A stretch of DNA of 64,000 nucleotides from Thermothielavioides terrestris NRRL 8126. Its lineage: Eukaryota; Ascomycota; Sordariomycetes; Sordariales; Chaetomiaceae. The translations under genes were made by a program, and so were the position numbers. Of the stretch, positions 11,616 to 23,780 are shown one piece after another (positions within the stretch are counted from its first letter, which is position 1; each line of letters opens with the position of its first letter). Location: positions 6,758,001-6,822,000 of the forward strand of contig NC_016457.1 in NCBI RefSeq assembly GCF_000226115.1. Reading direction: 5' to 3'. A model generated the notes under the pieces. The model had not been told where the DNA came from and did not search any database. It was given only the letters and a program-made list of their open reading frames with translations.

Positions 11616-13525
11616 GGCTGCGGGAGTTGTTGTGGGCCCCGGATCGGGATCCGGTGGAGCCGCTCGCGCCTAACTTCAGAAGCGCAACAGGGGAGTGGAT
11701 CAAATTTAGCAAGCGCGCGTCTGTGCGCTTGGCGCGGCCAATGGGATGTGCTTGGCTTAAAGGTGTTGGTTTGTTGGGGGCGGCGGGTGTTTCCGGGTGG
11801 TTGTGCGCGACTGTGCCAGAAAAGAAGACGGCCAAGACAGCAAGCGCTCGCGCCCGTCTTTGCCGCGGTGGGAAGCATGAAGCAGAGGGTGGGCGCTTAG
11901 CCGTGCGGCCGCCCGATGAAGTGTCGGGTCTTTGACGCCGCGCAATGACTGATTGTTTTCCTCGGCTGCTGAAACCGAGCTGGGGGCCCAGTGCAGGGCT
12001 GCAGGGCTGCATCTCTCGAGTCTCCGTTGCGGCGTGAGGGCGCAACGACGGCAGGCCCGCGTGGCTGCAAGCTCCCTGCAACTTCGTTTCCGGCCTCCTG
12101 TGGCATGAAAAAGGGAGAAACAAAAGAGAAAGGTCCGAGAGATCGCGTTTGAGATTGACTCGGCCCCCGCTCGGCTCTCCGGGCTCCATCGTTGGTCAAC
12201 ATACGCACCGTCACTGGAGTCCGTCGACCCTCTCATGCCTCGAGTGGCGTAGACCGCATTGAGGCCACCATTCGAGGCCAACCCCAGTCCTTCATCGTCA
12301 TTTGATGGCCTGGCCCTCAACGGCGCGGCCGCGGCCCTGGCCCACCTGGCACGGCGAGGAATTCGCCGAGCGGCGTGTACCGCAATGAGTGGCCGTCTGG
12401 TCTGGGGGAGACGCTGTCCTGTGGCGGTTGGGTTACGGTACGGGACACAGAAATTCGCTGCTTGATCATGGTCTCTGCGCTCGTTGAATACCTCCTTCGT
12501 TCGGTTGTGACACAATGATCGGTAACGGGGACGGGCCTGCGTTGGCCGCTGGCAGCCGACGGCCTCCCGTGCCGCTTGCGGGTTCGGTTTAAGCTGAACA
12601 AGGACTTGCCAACAGCTTGGGGAATTGTCCGCTGAGGCCGAAGCGGAGTCTACACGCCGTTTGCAATCTGTGCAAGATTGCGTACGTGAGCGCCGCCGTT
12701 CAGCAGCTCGAAGGTGACTGCTCGGAGAGTCCTGTGTAGTCGTCAACTTGGATCTAGGTTGAAGACCGGGGGTCTGATGGGCGGACGGCACAGCGTCAAG
12801 CCACAGCTGAAGACCCCTGATTACCTCGCCCTTTCCCTGGTCAACGATAACATTCTAGGCTGTTCGTTACCAGCCAATCCTGTTAGCAGAAACAGCCAAC
12901 GGCAATCGTTGGACCGCCAGCACCCAGGCGCATCGGTCCTGTCACCTCACGACGGGCCTCAGCCATTGTGCCGAGGTTTATGCAAACCTGCCAAGTGTGT
13001 ACTGTGGTAGACTGCGATCCAACTGCCCAACATCAGGTACCGACGCCGAAGCTCGTGATCACCCTGTGGCCGAAACAGGCGAGGCCTTCAACAGCCGAGG
13101 TGCTGTGCAAAATTGCCATCCGTCCTCATGTCAGTCACAGACCAAGAACAAAAATTTTCTGTTTATCCAACCCAGCCCCGTGAACACAACCTGCGTTGGA
13201 GCGGACCTGCGCTTTCCCAACCGGCAAAGCAAATTTTGATCCAAGACAAGGCATGCCCGGTCCAATCACGGCCGGGTCGGGGTCGGGCCACCTTGCCATG
13301 CCGGCACACCACCACCAGCCTAACCCCTGGCTCGGCTAAGATCACCGATTCGGAATGGATGCGGGGCCGCCCTCCGCTCCGGGTTTTGCCTTCCGGGTCC
13401 TTCCTCCACCCTCCACCGCCAAAACTTGGAGGTCACGAAGGTTCGGGCGAGGTCGGGGAATAGGCGGTGTGGCGCTGGTTGGGGTGGTGCGGCGCCGGGT
13501 GAATGGAGGCGACCGCAGAGAAAGA

Positions 13526-13553
13526 TTTTTTTTTTTTTTTAAAAAAAAAAAAA
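13526..13553. repeat. T15-A13 homopolymer palindrome
   Basis: Fifteen T followed directly by thirteen A, a 26-bp perfect inverted repeat with no spacer, between GC-rich flanks. Confidence 0.95.
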
Positions 13554-16500
13554 TTTCCTTTTGCGATTGATAGTGTAGACCTCAACTTTGCGCTCGGCAT
13601 CCGCGATCCAGGAGAAGCTGCGCTGCGGTGGAGGGTGAGATGCATGCGCTATGACCGCAGTTGGGGACTCTGTCTCCTCATGCAGTGTACCTCCGAACTG
13701 GCATGCTGTAGTCTGTTCCCAACTTCGATATGGGTGACCACGGACCTGCGGGGAAGCCAGGGCACGTACACTACACAGCAGTTATCGTTTCGATGGGTGA
13801 CACGGCTTGTCAGCTGAGATCTGCACCGTGCCGTCGGCGATCGAAACAGCCACACCAAATATATACATACCTCGGGTGCGAAACAATATCTATTGTGTGA
13901 ATGGCAACGGAGTCTTCAAAGAGAGTGCGCAAAAAGGGCGTGAATGATACGGGAAGATCATCTTGCGATGGTGGTCGCACCGCGGGTCAGGCTTCGATTC
14001 GGTCGTGCCTTGGCAGGCCGTGCCTTCACGAATGGCCCTCATTACTTACCTGGGAAAGCAAGAATGATGGTGTCCTGTGGTCGGTGTTGCTGCTCAGGTG
14101 GATGCACAAGCTCAGGCACGAGGTCCCTGCGTCGATGTCCACTGCAACCCCTGCATGCACATGACTGGCAGGGGTTTGACATCGAGTTGTCCAGGACGGA
14201 AGATGGAATACCTGAGTCACGGATTACATCGACTTTTCACGATTGATGCCTTCCACAGACTCTGTTTGCCAACCTTGGCTCGAAGGATTCCTCGACAGTT
14301 ACACCGTAGAGCCGAGAAAGCACTGGACGTTTGGATCCCCAGTCGCCGATGCTGTTTCGTTTCATCGTTTCATCGCTATTCGTGAGAGGTGCTGGAGAGG
14401 CTTGGCGTTGCTTCAGGGTCTTTCAGGGGCAACTTCGGAAGAGGAGGGGAACGTGCGCTTGTGCGAGCCCCTGAGCCGTGGGAACCTGACATGACAGGTA
14501 CACTGCACATACCAGATGTATCACAGAACAAGGTGCAAGGTTCACAAGAGAGGCGGCGGGCATTTCTCCTGTCATCTGATGTGCAGGAGGCTGTCCATCA
14601 TGATGCCCCATATCGCCGATCACCTTGGGAGGCTCGAGTCCTTTTCTCATCCCTCGCCTCGAACCATGGCACGAGGAAGCTCATGCAGCCGGATACAAAC
14701 CGATCCCTCTCTCCAATCAATAATCTGAAGACAGGTGTAACATGTCTTGCGTGTATTCCAGCTTGCGTCGAGATGCCCCTCGACTCCATCCCTGGGGTTG
14801 AGATGCCCCTTTCGCCATACGCGAACCCCTCGCTGTTTCAAGTCGGAGCGTCGGGATGATAACCCGCCAATCGCAGCTACGAGGCGCCAGATCGCTGGCA
14901 CTGGAATATCTCACATGCAGCTGCCAGCCATTCATCTATGGTATTATGCACTCCTTGGCGGTGCATTTAAGCATTGAAATGCAAATCGGCAGCCACTCAA
15001 ATCGAGGTGGCTCCGGAAATCCCAGGGCGGAATCCGTCCACTGACTTTCTGGCACGCGATTGATGTCTAAGTGCCTGCGGAGGGAAGACCGTTGGTGACG
15101 GCCACGTTTTTGCGAGTACATCCTGTCCCTGGTGATAATGATAAAGATGCGGGCTTCCCAAGTGTGACTTTGCATCCCTTTTTACCAGCCCTTGGTGGAA
15201 TCCACAATCCAGTGTTTCGTTTCGCTGTCCTGTCCGGACTGCCAAACTCGGCAACGACCTCCCCTTGGACAGCACTCCGTGCTCCAGTTTATCTCTTACA
15301 CCAAAACCCTGCGATCCAGCCAGGTTCCGTTGAACAAAAAGGGGAATTCCTCCAGCAACTTAATCGACAGGCCGCCACGTCTTTCCTGTCCCTTGCTAGT
15401 CCCAGAAGCGTCCCCTCTACGCTCTCCCTCGGGCGTCCCTTCCCTTCTTGTAAGTCGTCTTTTCTCCTCCCTAGCCGAGCCATACACGCGCAGTCGGTCC
15501 AGGGCCAGAAGCATACAAATCTCGACGGAGAAGCGCTCCTCGGGGCAGCAACACCAATCCCACAGCATCGAAGAGCCACCCGATCTCATTGCCCCGCTGC
15601 ACCATCCGAACAGGAACACGTCTTGTTGCCTGACAACCAAAAGGAACGCTCACCAATTGTTCTTTTGGAATGCAGTAGCCTGCCATCGCCAGTCCTCTGA
15701 AACACGCCATCATTGGCCAAGTCGCCTTCCCAGCCATTCAACCCAACGTCGACCTTATTGGACCCATTCGTCTGGCAGCAGCCCAGCCCCGCTACGCCCC
15801 CCTTTTACCGCTGCAACAGGAGAGCGAATCATTCCCCAGACGCCGCTTGACAAGTTGCACCGGCGACTGCTCGAACACGCGGCCTTGTCAAACAGCGCAG
15901 CGCAGCACGACGGGAGCCGACCGCCACTTTTAGGTCCTTTTGGCGCGCGACGGCCCAACCGCCGCCCCCCCGGCCACTGGAAGCTTTTACCGCGGATCCG
16001 AATCGCTCTGCCATATTAACCCGCCCGGAGCCCTCGCAGGCCGAATCCAAAATAACAAAACAAGACGCAGCATTGCAGCACCTCACACGGCAGGGCCGGT
16101 ATTCTGGGGCAGCCTTTTTCCCTTTTGCGATTTCGTTTTCCGCTGGCTCGGAATCTCCTCTTGCAACCCTACACTTAATAATCGAACGCCACATTTTCAG
16201 GCATCTCGATCGACCGCGCCCGACCGCACCGGCAAGCCGACTCCAGAATTCCACAGCGATCTGGGCCCGCTTGGGAGTGCGGAGTACACTACACTACACA
16301 GACCAAAGCCGGCTAGTCACCCGGGTTTCGCAGTCTAGCAGCCAGCTGCATTGCTCTGACTCGCACTCCGAACCGGCGGTCAATCTTTCCTGTTCCTCCC
16401 CGGAAAAGCGCATTGCGAAGTGTTTAATTACCAGGCACATCTCGCACACAGCCGCCCCCTTCGTGTTCGAAACACGTCCGGTTCCGCAGTTCTGCAACTC

Positions 16501-17019
16501 GAGCGAGTCATCGCAGCGGACCGTCGCCCAGCGTGATTCGCCCTCTGATCCTCGCGTCTGCTACTCTCAGCCACCTCCGAGGCCCCGGCTGTCCGCGTCA
16601 CGGTCTTTCCAACTCGGAGCGCCGACCCACTTTTCCCGGGATTGCCACCGCCCCGGGCTTACTTGTCGCTTGCGCGGACCTCAACGCCATTTTTGCGCCC
16701 TGCGCATTTTCCTCGTGTGCTTGTTGCCGAGAGGGCCGGTTGAACTCCAACGGCAAATCGGCTTGAATCGGAGCTTGCCCAGCATCTTGCAGCGCTTGTC
16801 GGCTCGACCGTCGAACGTGCATTCCCGATTTCTGCCCGAGGCAATTCCAGACCCGGCCGGCGTTGTCCGTTGCCGTGTTACTGGCCCGGTGCAGGCTTGG
16901 CATTGTTGCCTCTCAAATTCCAGCCAAACCTCGGCCTCGCTGATCGCGCGAGCCAGCAAGCGACCGACACAGCGGGCCACCACAACCTGCCAGATTGTCC
17001 GCCTATCCCTCTGGGACCC

Positions 17020-17069
17020 CTGCACTCCTGCACCCCTGCACCCCTACACCCCTGCACCTCTGCACCCCC
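17020..17069. repeat. Short tandem repeat CTGCACCCC-type
   Basis: Five to six imperfect 9-bp units of CTGCACCCC/CTACACCCC in the pyrimidine-rich region before the cyclin gene. Confidence 0.85.
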
Positions 17070-17419
17070 TGTCCGCCTGGGCCGCCTGCCCCTTGGGACG
17101 CCTGTTGCGCTCAGCCTCGTGGACGGTGCACGTCACCCGCTCCAGTGGGAAAGCCACGGCAAGCCACTGAGACACGCATCAACAGGCCTGCCCACTCCGC
17201 CTGCGGAGGAAGCCCATCCAGGAGGCCCACCCTGGAACAACAGCTGTGTGTTCAGCCTTCACACCCCCTTTACCGAGCCCGCCGATTCGGCCGCTCCCCC
17301 AGGAATTTGCACGGATTGTCCACATGAGCTTCGCCGCAGGGCATCTCGTGTAAGCTCATCAACCTGTTGATGCGCACACCCTTGTGCACATCTTATTCCC
17401 TCTGTTTATCTCTACCGGT

Positions 17420-17436
17420 CCCCCCCCCCCCCCCCC
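17420..17436. repeat. C17 homopolymer in cyclin upstream region
   Basis: Seventeen consecutive C about 230 bp before the cyclin start codon. Confidence 0.9.
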
Positions 17437-17668
17437 TTTTGGGATCCTTATAACTCTTGGGCATTTCATCATCCTAAAACCTCTCTCTCCCTCGTCACTG
17501 ACGCAGGTGAGAGCAAGTCGGGTACTTCCTCGGTCCTGTCACACCAAGCCCCATTTCACCCCCTTGCCGCACGCACGGCACATCGCCGCAGCACCACATC
17601 AAAGCAAACACACCCCTTAAACCTTAAACCTCCGCCGCGCAGCGTCACGTATTACCACATCCGACATC

Positions 17669-19033
17669 ATGGACTCAATACCAACGCTCAGCCTAGCTGA
17701 GCTCAACGCTGCCGCCCTGCAACAGTTCATCTACCAGCCTGTCGACAAGGACATGATCAGGTACCTGGCGAAAGCTGCCGCCGGCGTGATTCAGTGCGAT
17801 CCGACCATGATGCCCCCGCCAGCACATGGCGCCCGAGCGAGACACCCGTCACCACGGCGGGAAGCCTCGCCAAGAGCGGTGAAGACGAGCGACGGCGGCC
17901 TGCCCTCGATCGAGGACTTCATCACACAGCTGGTCATCTCCTCCAACGTGCAGGTGCCAACCCTGATGTCAACGCTGGTCTACCTGCGCCGGCTCAAGTC
18001 GCGCCTCCAGCCCATGGCCAAGGGCTTGCGCTGCACAACACATCGCATCTTCCTGGCCTCGCTCATCCTGGCGGCCAAGTACCTCAACGACAGCAGCCCC
18101 AAGAACAAGCACTGGGCCAACTACAGCGTGGTGACGACGCACGCCTACAACTTCGGCTTCAACCGCACCGAGGTCAACCTGATGGAGAAACAGCTGCTGT
18201 TCCTGCTGGACTGGGACCTGCGCATCACCGAGGAGGACCTCTACTACGAGCTCGACCACTTCCTGGCGCCGATCCGCGCCGACATCGAGGCCCGCCACCT
18301 CCGCCGCATGCGCCGGAAGCAGGAGCAGGAGATGCGCGAGCGCCAGCTGCACGAGGAGCGTCTCGCCCGCCAGCGCGAGCGCGAGGAGGAAGCCCGCCTC
18401 TGGCTCGCCCTGGCGCAACCGCAACCCCAGGAACGCAGCATCACCGGCACCACCACCTCCTCCTCCACCGCGACGACAACCGCCCTCCCGACCCCGCCCT
18501 CCTCCCGCGGCACCTCCCGCTCCCGCTCCCGCCAGGCCGCCTACACCCCGTCCCATTCCCGCGGCAGCAGCCGCGACGTCTCCCCGCCGGGCCTCTACTC
18601 AAGCAGCTCGTCGTACGCGGGCTCGACCACCAGCTCGCGCGCCACCACCCCGCTCAGCGAGGCCGACATCACCTCCGCCGCCGCCACCGCGGCCTCCTCC
18701 GCTGCCGGCATGGTCGTCGTGTGCGACTCGCCCTCGGCCATGGTGCACGGCGGGGAGGAGGCGGAGCACCAGGCGCAGCCGGACATGGTCGTCTACGACG
18801 AGTGCGACCGGCCCTGCGTGCCCGAGAAGGACCCCGTCTACTACTACGCCCAGCCGCAGCTGCAGTACCAGTACCAGCACCCGCTGGCCGGCAGGAAGGC
18901 GCCGCGGCAGATGCTGCCGTACGAGATCAGCGCCGAGGAGCTGCGCAGCCTGGAGGAGGGCGCGCGCGGAGGGCCCGGCAAGAGGCGGAGGGGCGTGTTC
19001 GGCCGGGTGTTTGGCGGCGTTGGGGCGCGGTGA
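17669..19033 (+). CDS. PCL1/2-type cyclin (Pho85-family cyclin)
   Basis: Single-exon gene of 454 residues. Residues about 75-205 form a fungal Pcl-type cyclin box, with VPTLMSTLVYLRRLKSRL, then the core HRIFLASLILAAKYLNDSS and HWANYSVVTTHAYNFGFN, then EKQLLFLLDWDLRITEEDLY. These are the hallmarks of Pcl1/Pcl2/Clg-like cyclins, which bind Pho85-type CDKs and act in G1 progression and polarity. After the box comes a short charged helix (RRMRRKQEQEMRERQL), then a long Ser/Thr/Pro-rich disordered tail (about residues 250-400) typical of regulated turnover. The start MDSIPTLSLAELNAAALQQF is followed immediately by a conserved-looking segment, so no upstream exon is needed. Which Pho85 function it serves is not decided by sequence. 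Confidence 0.88.
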   Translation: MDSIPTLSLAELNAAALQQFIYQPVDKDMIRYLAKAAAGVIQCDPTMMPPPAHGARARHPSPRREASPRAVKTSDGGLPSIEDFITQLVISSNVQVPTLMSTLVYLRRLKSRLQPMAKGLRCTTHRIFLASLILAAKYLNDSSPKNKHWANYSVVTTHAYNFGFNRTEVNLMEKQLLFLLDWDLRITEEDLYYELDHFLAPIRADIEARHLRRMRRKQEQEMRERQLHEERLARQREREEEARLWLALAQPQPQERSITGTTTSSSTATTTALPTPPSSRGTSRSRSRQAAYTPSHSRGSSRDVSPPGLYSSSSSYAGSTTSSRATTPLSEADITSAAATAASSAAGMVVVCDSPSAMVHGGEEAEHQAQPDMVVYDECDRPCVPEKDPVYYYAQPQLQYQYQHPLAGRKAPRQMLPYEISAEELRSLEEGARGGPGKRRRGVFGRVFGGVGAR

Positions 19034-19620
19034 GGTAGCCAGGAGCGCTGGTCTTGCCTCCTTACCTGCCTATCTCCCTGCCTGCCTGCCGGCATGACTT
19101 TGACGACCTGATTACGAAATGACGGTGTGTTTTACTTATTGGCATTTCTCTCAGCTTTGCATGGTGGGTTTGGACGGGGCGTCTTGCACTCCTGGCTGAG
19201 TGCATCGCCTGTCTGACCCAAGCAAGACCACGGAGTTTCGGGGCGGTGGATAATATCTGCGCTTGCTTGCTTTGGCTTTGACGAGAGCGCGGTTGCTCGC
19301 CTCTCTCTCTCTTTTATTCCTATGTATACGAGCGGTCGGGTTGCATTGCACGGGTGGGTAGATCTGGCATAGATCTTTCTTGGCTTGGATGGGCTCTTTT
19401 CAACAGCATAGCTGATATCGGCGGAGGCATGGAGTTTTTGGCGGCGTTTGGGTCATCATCAGCATCATTATCATACCACCACCGCATATATGGCGTTGTT
19501 CGCTCACCGCCGAAACCACTTGGGGTTCGGTTCGGGGACGGGACGGGACGGAGGGGAATTACTAATCGATGTATCTCCTGGACTTAATGCCTAAAGAACT
19601 TGGACATGAACAGCATCATG

Positions 19621-19656
19621 ACATGGCATGGCATGGCATGGTATGGCATGGCATGG
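19621..19656. repeat. CATGG pentanucleotide repeat
   Basis: About seven tandem CATGG units (one altered to TATGG), ending in CATGGACAG. Confidence 0.9.
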
Positions 19657-21646
19657 ACAGAGAGCCGGGCCAAGTTCTATAATAGTCTGTAATGACGAAT
19701 GGCTATCGAGACAAACACTGCCTTGCTCCTGTCATCACTGGCGCTGTTTCCATACCACAATTATCTCCGTGATTACGAGCCTGGACTTGCCACCGGGGGC
19801 TGGTGGTGAGTGGCGATCAGGGTAGTTGGCGGCGACGCGAGGACGTCAGCAACGAACGTGCTTACGCACCCTCTGTTTATGCCTGCCCCGGAGCCAGCCA
19901 CGTTTCACACGCAATCTTTCTTGCTTGCAATTCTTTCTACGTTTTTTTTTTTTCTTCATCTTTTTTTGTCCTTGTGATCAACTTAACGGCAGAGATCCTC
20001 GGTTACACTTTGCTGGTCACCTAGGTACTGTATTGTTGTCATTATTGTGCTCAATCCCGCGCTGCATGCAATGCCCGTGCATGCGTGCATGCGATATCTG
20101 CATGCTGTGTTGTGGTTGTCGGCATCTCTGTCACGGTCAACACGTCCGTCTCCGAGCCCGGCCAGGTTCTTTTGTTTTGTTTACGCCTCGTCAGTTAAGG
20201 ACCTTCTTTCTTTCATGTTGTTTTTGTTTTCCTTTGCCGCTGCAACCCGCGGGCTGGTGCATTTGGCGCCGGCCGGCCGGCCGGGCCTGCACGTCGGATT
20301 GTTCTTCTGCGCCGGACTTGGCATTGATGGGCGTCGGATTGGCCAGTCTGGCCGGGCCCGGCCTGGGCCGGCGAGAGGGCCATGTAATGCGTTGCGATGC
20401 GCTGGGACTGGTATTGCAGATTTGACTGGCTGGCGAACAGTTGCTTATCGCGGTTTGTCGGTTTGAAGTCCATTACCTACATCACATGCCGGAGGAGGAG
20501 ATTGGAGCGGCCGCGGCCGGCCGGATCGGAATGGATGTGGATGAGGAGTGGGAGCTGCGGGGTTCCGAGCTCCGGGGCCGAGGCCGGCTCAGGGGAGGCA
20601 CTGAAGGGTGTGACAGTTGCCTTCCAGGTAGCGTGTTGGGCTGGGAATCTGGCACCAACAGTCCTCTCAGCACTGGTGCGCCTAGAGAGTGTCGATGTGG
20701 AATCAATATTGCAGCAGTCAATGCTCGGCAGGCGGAAGGTGCCTTGGGCGTCAAGTGCAGTCTGCACGGGTTTGCTGAACAAGGCGCTCCGAATCTGCCT
20801 GGATTGACACCGGCACCGCTTACACCGCATTGAGACGAGTTGCCGTTTTGGGAAGGAGGCTTTTCACGCTACACTACGGCTGAAAAGGCGCTGGCAGCCA
20901 AGAAAGGCTTGGGTTGCCCAGCTCACACTTGAGTCAACACCAGGCTTTTCAGGAGCGGTTCGAAGCTTCCCAGTCCGAAACATGTTACGTGTTGTATCCT
21001 GTCGTGTCGAGCGAGCCAACACAACTCGCGTTCTGGATTTGTGACTCGCAGACAGGGAACGGGGAGCTGGCGGGACCCGCAACGCCGGGACCTGATTGGC
21101 GCGCCCGATCCGCTGGCACACGAACGACTGGCTGCCAGTGCTCCGCGATGAAACGAATGTCCTGCGTGGGCGGATGTCACGTTTTGGATGAACCTTGTCG
21201 CTGATAGGCCAGGGGAAAAGCGGGACGGAGGAGGCAAACTTTGTGGTTTCAACAGTGCCTTGCAGCCGGCAGGTGCGGACAAGCCACAGGCGCACTGTTG
21301 GGAGAAACGGGGAGCGACGCGTAACTTGATGATCTCGGCGATTGCACTGCCACCCCGAAAAGTTCTCAATGAGGAGACCTGGAGGGGCGGGTCGGGGTGA
21401 CGGGTTTGAGTTAAGCCCGCGCATTCACAGCAAATCAAGCCCGCCAAGAGAGAGAGCTCTGCGCCAGCGTCCCCGTCGCACCCGGTCCGCAAGACGACAC
21501 GACGCTGTCTCTGTGGCCGCAAGCCGCGCGTTGTGCTGTCACTGGTGCGGTGCGAGGTGTTGGCATTGCCCAGCTGACCAACACAGCAGGGCGCAGGGTC
21601 ACCTGGGACGTTCCGAAAGGGGCAAGTCACCGGGTGCACAGTTTAT

Positions 21647-21662
21647 CCTTAACCCTAACCCC
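21647..21662 (-). promoter_or_regulatory. Telomere-like (telobox) motif
   Basis: TTAACCCTAACCCC on the plus strand is nearly two TTAGGG units on the minus strand. The nearest gene starts about 1 kb away, so a promoter role is not obvious. Confidence 0.35.
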
Positions 21663-22230
21663 TCGTTGCCATGTCCGATGTGAGATGCCTCCAATGAGCA
21701 TGGCGGCCCGCGACTCGCACATTGATTGGCAACGTTGAAGCGTGCTCGAGAGACGCGCTGCTGTGGGCGGACGAGGGACTCGGGCGGAGAAGCAACAGTC
21801 AGTTCAATCAAGTTACTCCCAATTAGTTTGATTAGTCGCTGCATATCCGTCTGTAAGGCCGAGATCCGGTGTAGTTGCTTACCTATGTACATGCGCAGCC
21901 GGGAAAAGAAATGTGCGAGAGGATCGGAAAACGAAAGAAGCTGAAAATAGAACAGACATCAAGGACAGAAGAAAGAGATGGGCAGCCAGAGTCATGAGCC
22001 ATCCAAGTCTTAATCAAGAGAGGATCGGCCTCAGCTCAAGTTATCCGCATCACCCATGAGAATTTCAGTACAGGCCCTGGCCTAGAAGCATTCAAGTTCC
22101 ATGGATACTGTACAGGCAATAATCCAGAGTCAAAGGTCCCGTTTCATGGCCAAAGAGTTGTTGAGGCGTAAGCCGTGAGCTTGGCTCCTGGAGAGGGAGT
22201 AGCTATGCCCGATGGCGCCACTGAGTCCTA

Positions 22231-22707
22231 CTACCACTTTCCAACCCCCTTATAGTCCTTCTTCCACCCTTGCTTGAACCGCTGGGCCGGCTGGTTCTTC
22301 TTGGCCTCGCTCTTGAACGCCTCTTTCACTACCTTCACCTCGTCTTCCTCCTCCTCTTTCTTCACCCGGACGATACCCAAGGCGTTCTCCAGCGCCGGCC
22401 GCCGGCTCGGCTCCTCCCGCAGGTCTGCTTCAACGTCCTCCATCCACTCCTCCAGTTGCGTCGTGGTCTTCGTTCCCCACTCGCGGGCACGACGGGCGCA
22501 GGCAGGACACTTGAGGTGAGACATGGCCTGCTCGGCCTTGGGCGTGTCGACAACGCGCGTCTCGTACGCCACGCTCGGGCACGAGCCCCACGGCAGGTTG
22601 GCCTCCTCGATCTTGAAGCACTTGACGTAGACCTTGCGACTCGGAATGATGGCGGTGCAGTCGGGGTGCGTGCATCGGTAGGCACGCAGTTTCTTGACCC
22701 AGCACAT
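22231..22707 (-). CDS. Small Cys-rich hypothetical protein (MCWVKK type)
   Basis: 158 residues in one exon. The chosen start, MCWVKKLRAYRC, begins the conserved-looking part; an in-frame ATG 24 codons upstream would add a low-information tail. The N-terminal half has spaced cysteines and histidines (MCW, YRCTHPDC, VKCF, SCPSV, LKCPAC) suggesting metal binding. The C-terminal half is charged with an acidic run (KKEEEEDEVK) and a basic end. It belongs to a loose set of small fungal proteins beginning Met-Cys with Cys-rich N-termini. Function unknown. Confidence 0.6.
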   Translation of the reverse strand: MCWVKKLRAYRCTHPDCTAIIPSRKVYVKCFKIEEANLPWGSCPSVAYETRVVDTPKAEQAMSHLKCPACARRAREWGTKTTTQLEEWMEDVEADLREEPSRRPALENALGIVRVKKEEEEDEVKVVKEAFKSEAKKNQPAQRFKQGWKKDYKGVGKW

Positions 22708-23780
22708 GGCCGATTGATCGCGATTATTTTCTGCTCGTCGCTCGTCGCTGGATAACAAAGTGTTAGCAGGGTTCAACAAATAAACAACAATGTTAGGAAC
22801 TAGCTCACCGTGAGTTCAGCACCCTAGCCGACCGATTGGGTTCAGACTTCAGTCAGCAGGACCGCGTCGCTGCCCGCGTTCTGAGTTGTTGTGGGAATGG
22901 TTCTGGCAGGCGTGGGAGGCTCGCTGGAAAGGTTTCTGGCCTGAGCGCTCAGTCGCCCTCAGCGATGTGAAGCGAATGGCGGACAGCAACACACCAACGA
23001 TCAACCTGGTTGGCATCAAGAACAATCCCAGCACGCACACACTCACCCGGTGCCGCGGTTGCAGCTGGTGCTCTTGAGGGGGTGGTTTCAATGGAATGAG
23101 GGAAGTCCAGAGAGTAGGTGTCCTCAAGCATTTGCCAGTTTCCAGGAACGGGGCACGATACTCAGTAGCTACTGCTGAGTTAGGTTACCAACGATTCCAC
23201 GAGACAGTGCGAATACGGCCTTGGTCTTATGGAACCAATCCTTACAGGTTGGAGACTTGAACAGTCAGTGAACCTTGAACCTTCCCTGACGCAAGCTCCA
23301 TGCAGCGAGCCCTCGTTGGAGGTCTATTAAGGGCCAGCGATGTCAATTTGCTCCCCCAGTCACCTGAGCTTAGCATGAAAGACTGATCTCCTGGAGACAC
23401 TTGTCAGTAGTGGATAGCACTACCTTACTCCTTCCTCTGAAGTTGTGGAACATGTTCCAAGCCTGCCAGTTCAATGGGAAGAGCCGACAGACCAGCCTCC
23501 TTGTTCCACGCAGGCGTCAACCTAGAGCACACACCCTCAAAGCAAGTTGAGTCGGGTCAGCGAATAACAGCGAGGGCACGGGATTGAGCAGCCCTCAGTA
23601 AAGAAGATGACTACATATAATTGCCTGCGGACGCTCCCAGAGATTCTGCTTCCAGCCTCCCCCCTTGTGCCTCGACCATCGACCGCTGCTTGACCTCTGC
23701 CAACGAAAAGCCGTATTTCACTGGAGTTTTCAAGCAAAACTGCCCAAGCAGCGGCCATTCGAGTTCACAAACAAGCCATC
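22708..23780. other. Intergenic between two small Cys-rich genes
   Basis: About 1.07 kb separating divergent small genes (22707 on minus, 23781 on plus). Nothing else is supported. Confidence 0.45.

Larger units (their letters stand above)
11616..17668. other. Gene-poor stretch upstream of the PCL cyclin
   Basis: About 6 kb with many open frames on both strands but none with a domain, consistent codon pattern or paired splice sites. The last 2 kb (about 15.5-17.6 kb) are strongly pyrimidine-rich on the plus strand and probably include a long promoter/5' leader of the cyclin gene. Low-complexity tracts inside are listed separately. Confidence 0.5.
19034..22230. other. Gene-poor intergenic DNA
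   Basis: About 3.2 kb. No frame on either strand shows a domain or coherent introns. It holds the CATGG repeat, a T-rich tract near 19941-19967, and an isolated telomere-like motif at about 21647-21662. Confidence 0.5.

Noticed and set aside
11757..12791. 344-codon minus-strand ORF next to MITE copy 1
   Set aside because: No domain, no splice context, and composition (Arg/Ser/Thr/Cys) of random GC-rich DNA.
13600..13880. Possible dispersed 5S rRNA gene (a GGGTGACCAC motif)
   Set aside because: Only a short stretch resembles the 5S 3' arm; the rest does not fold or match.
15192..16019. 275-codon plus-strand ORF
   Set aside because: Ser/Pro/Thr/Arg-rich random-like frame, with competing frames on both strands.
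17020..17069. CRISPR-like array
   Set aside because: Directly tandem 9-bp units without spacers in a eukaryotic genome; a plain short tandem repeat.
16073..17170. 365-codon plus-strand ORF before the cyclin
   Set aside because: Made of CT-rich promoter/leader sequence including a 9-bp tandem repeat; no domain or conservation-like pattern.
17794..19038. 414-codon ORF overlapping the PCL cyclin in another frame
   Set aside because: Arg/Pro/His-rich shadow; the cyclin box is unambiguous in the main frame.
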